DNA of 7,155 nt. Source: Gammaproteobacteria bacterium (GTDB lineage Bacteria > Pseudomonadota > Gammaproteobacteria > UBA9214). The notes beneath the pieces were generated by a model. That model saw only the letters and a list, made by a program, of their open reading frames with translations, had not been told where the DNA came from and searched no databases. A program made the translations under genes and the position numbers. The DNA is taken from the NCBI GenBank assembly GCA_029859555.1, contig JAOUCV010000109.1, positions 1 through 7,155 of the forward strand, given 5' to 3'. Positions 6,859 through 7,155 of the stretch are shown here, piece after piece; the stretch's first letter is position 1, and the number at the start of each line of letters is the position of its first letter.

Positions 6859-6885
6859 AATGTAATTTTAACTGAAAATTCTGCA

Positions 6886-6899
6886 AGCCTATCCAGGCT
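6886..6899 (+). promoter_or_regulatory. Small hairpin directly upstream of the GH3 ribosome-binding site
   Basis: AGCCT (6886-6890) and AGGCT (6895-6899) form a perfect 5-bp stem with an ATCC loop, ending exactly where the GGGGAG Shine-Dalgarno begins. It could affect translation or protect the downstream message, but a 5-bp stem is common by chance. The rest of the 52-bp gap (6859-6885) is AT-rich, with no clear terminator or promoter. Confidence 0.2.
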
Positions 6900-6905
6900 G
6901 GGGAG
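6900..6905 (+). promoter_or_regulatory. Strong Shine-Dalgarno site fixing the GH3 start
   Basis: GGGGAG lies 5 nt upstream of ATG 6911. It is the best ribosome-binding site in the window, and it identifies the start of the last, truncated gene. Confidence 0.7.
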
Positions 6906-6910
6906 TGAAG

Positions 6911-7155
6911 ATGTCACTGGCAGGAAAACTGATCGCATTTGTAGGAAAACGCGCGGCAAAACGTTTTGACAAGGCCTGCGAGAATCCCGGCAAGGTACAA
7001 ACCGACTTGTTGCTGGACATGGTGCGCCGAAACACCGGCACCGAATACGGCAAGCGCTATGACTTCGCCTCAATCAAGAGCGTTGCTGACTTCCAGCGCA
7101 ATGTGCCGGTAATCACCTATGAGGACATCAAAGACGACATGATGCGTGTGGCATC
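6911..7155 (+). CDS. GH3-family acyl-adenylate/amide synthetase, N-terminal part (partial)
   Basis: The first 81 codons of a gene that runs off the right edge. After an amphipathic start (MSLAGKLIAFVGKRAAKRF) the translation shows the N-terminal signature of the GH3 family: LLLDMVRRNTGTEYGKRYDF, then SIKSVADFQRNVPVITYEDI. The spacing of T-x-YG, the S-x-x-DFQ-x-x-VP segment and YED matches GH3 proteins of plants and bacteria. In characterised plant members, GH3 enzymes adenylate a carboxylic acid with ATP and transfer it to an amino acid, as with indole-acetic acid and jasmonate. The bacterial members are largely uncharacterised. The ATP-binding motifs lie beyond the window, so activity cannot be judged. 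No signal peptide is evident. The strong Shine-Dalgarno and the 52-bp gap after the enolase-type gene suggest it belongs to the same transcript. Confidence 0.82.
   Translation, partial: MSLAGKLIAFVGKRAAKRFDKACENPGKVQTDLLLDMVRRNTGTEYGKRYDFASIKSVADFQRNVPVITYEDIKDDMMRVA

Overview
The window comes from a moderately GC-rich bacterium. Codon third positions favour G or C, and the gene types and start-region architecture look proteobacterial, most likely a gammaproteobacterium. That placement rests on gene style only, because there is no rRNA or other taxonomic marker here. No mobile element, tRNA, rRNA or CRISPR array was seen.

Layout. Positions 2-112 hold the last 36 codons of an unrecognised plus-strand gene. 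A 172-bp intergenic gap follows (113-284) with a hairpin and T-run that could be its terminator, and a short block resembling a widespread dispersed intergenic repeat. A PP2C-type Ser/Thr phosphatase lies on the minus strand (285-1061). A 194-bp divergent gap (1062-1255) separates it from a plus-strand series that runs to the end of the window. The series contains a transmembrane Ser/Thr kinase with an N-terminal extracytoplasmic Cache-type sensor (1256-3364), a fumarylacetoacetate hydrolase (FAH) family protein with a probable signal peptide (3366-4733), an exported alpha/beta hydrolase (4745-5725), an enolase-superfamily enzyme of the muconate-lactonizing type (5722-6858), and the first 81 codons of a GH3-family acyl-adenylate/amide synthetase (6911 to the window edge).

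How the genes may work together. The plus-strand genes are separated by 1 bp, 11 bp, a 4-bp ATGA overlap and 52 bp, so they read as one operon led by the kinase. The divergent phosphatase is the natural antagonist of the kinase. Two predicted exported hydrolases sit beside two predicted cytoplasmic enzymes. GH3 proteins join carboxylic acids to amino acids or amines, and the muconate-lactonizing subgroup of the enolase superfamily includes N-acylamino-acid racemases and dipeptide epimerases. A working inference is a small pathway that makes, isomerises or degrades an acyl-amino acid or a related acid, with a kinase that senses an extracytoplasmic ligand. All catalytic residues I could check are intact in the complete enzymes, but no substrate can be assigned from sequence alone.
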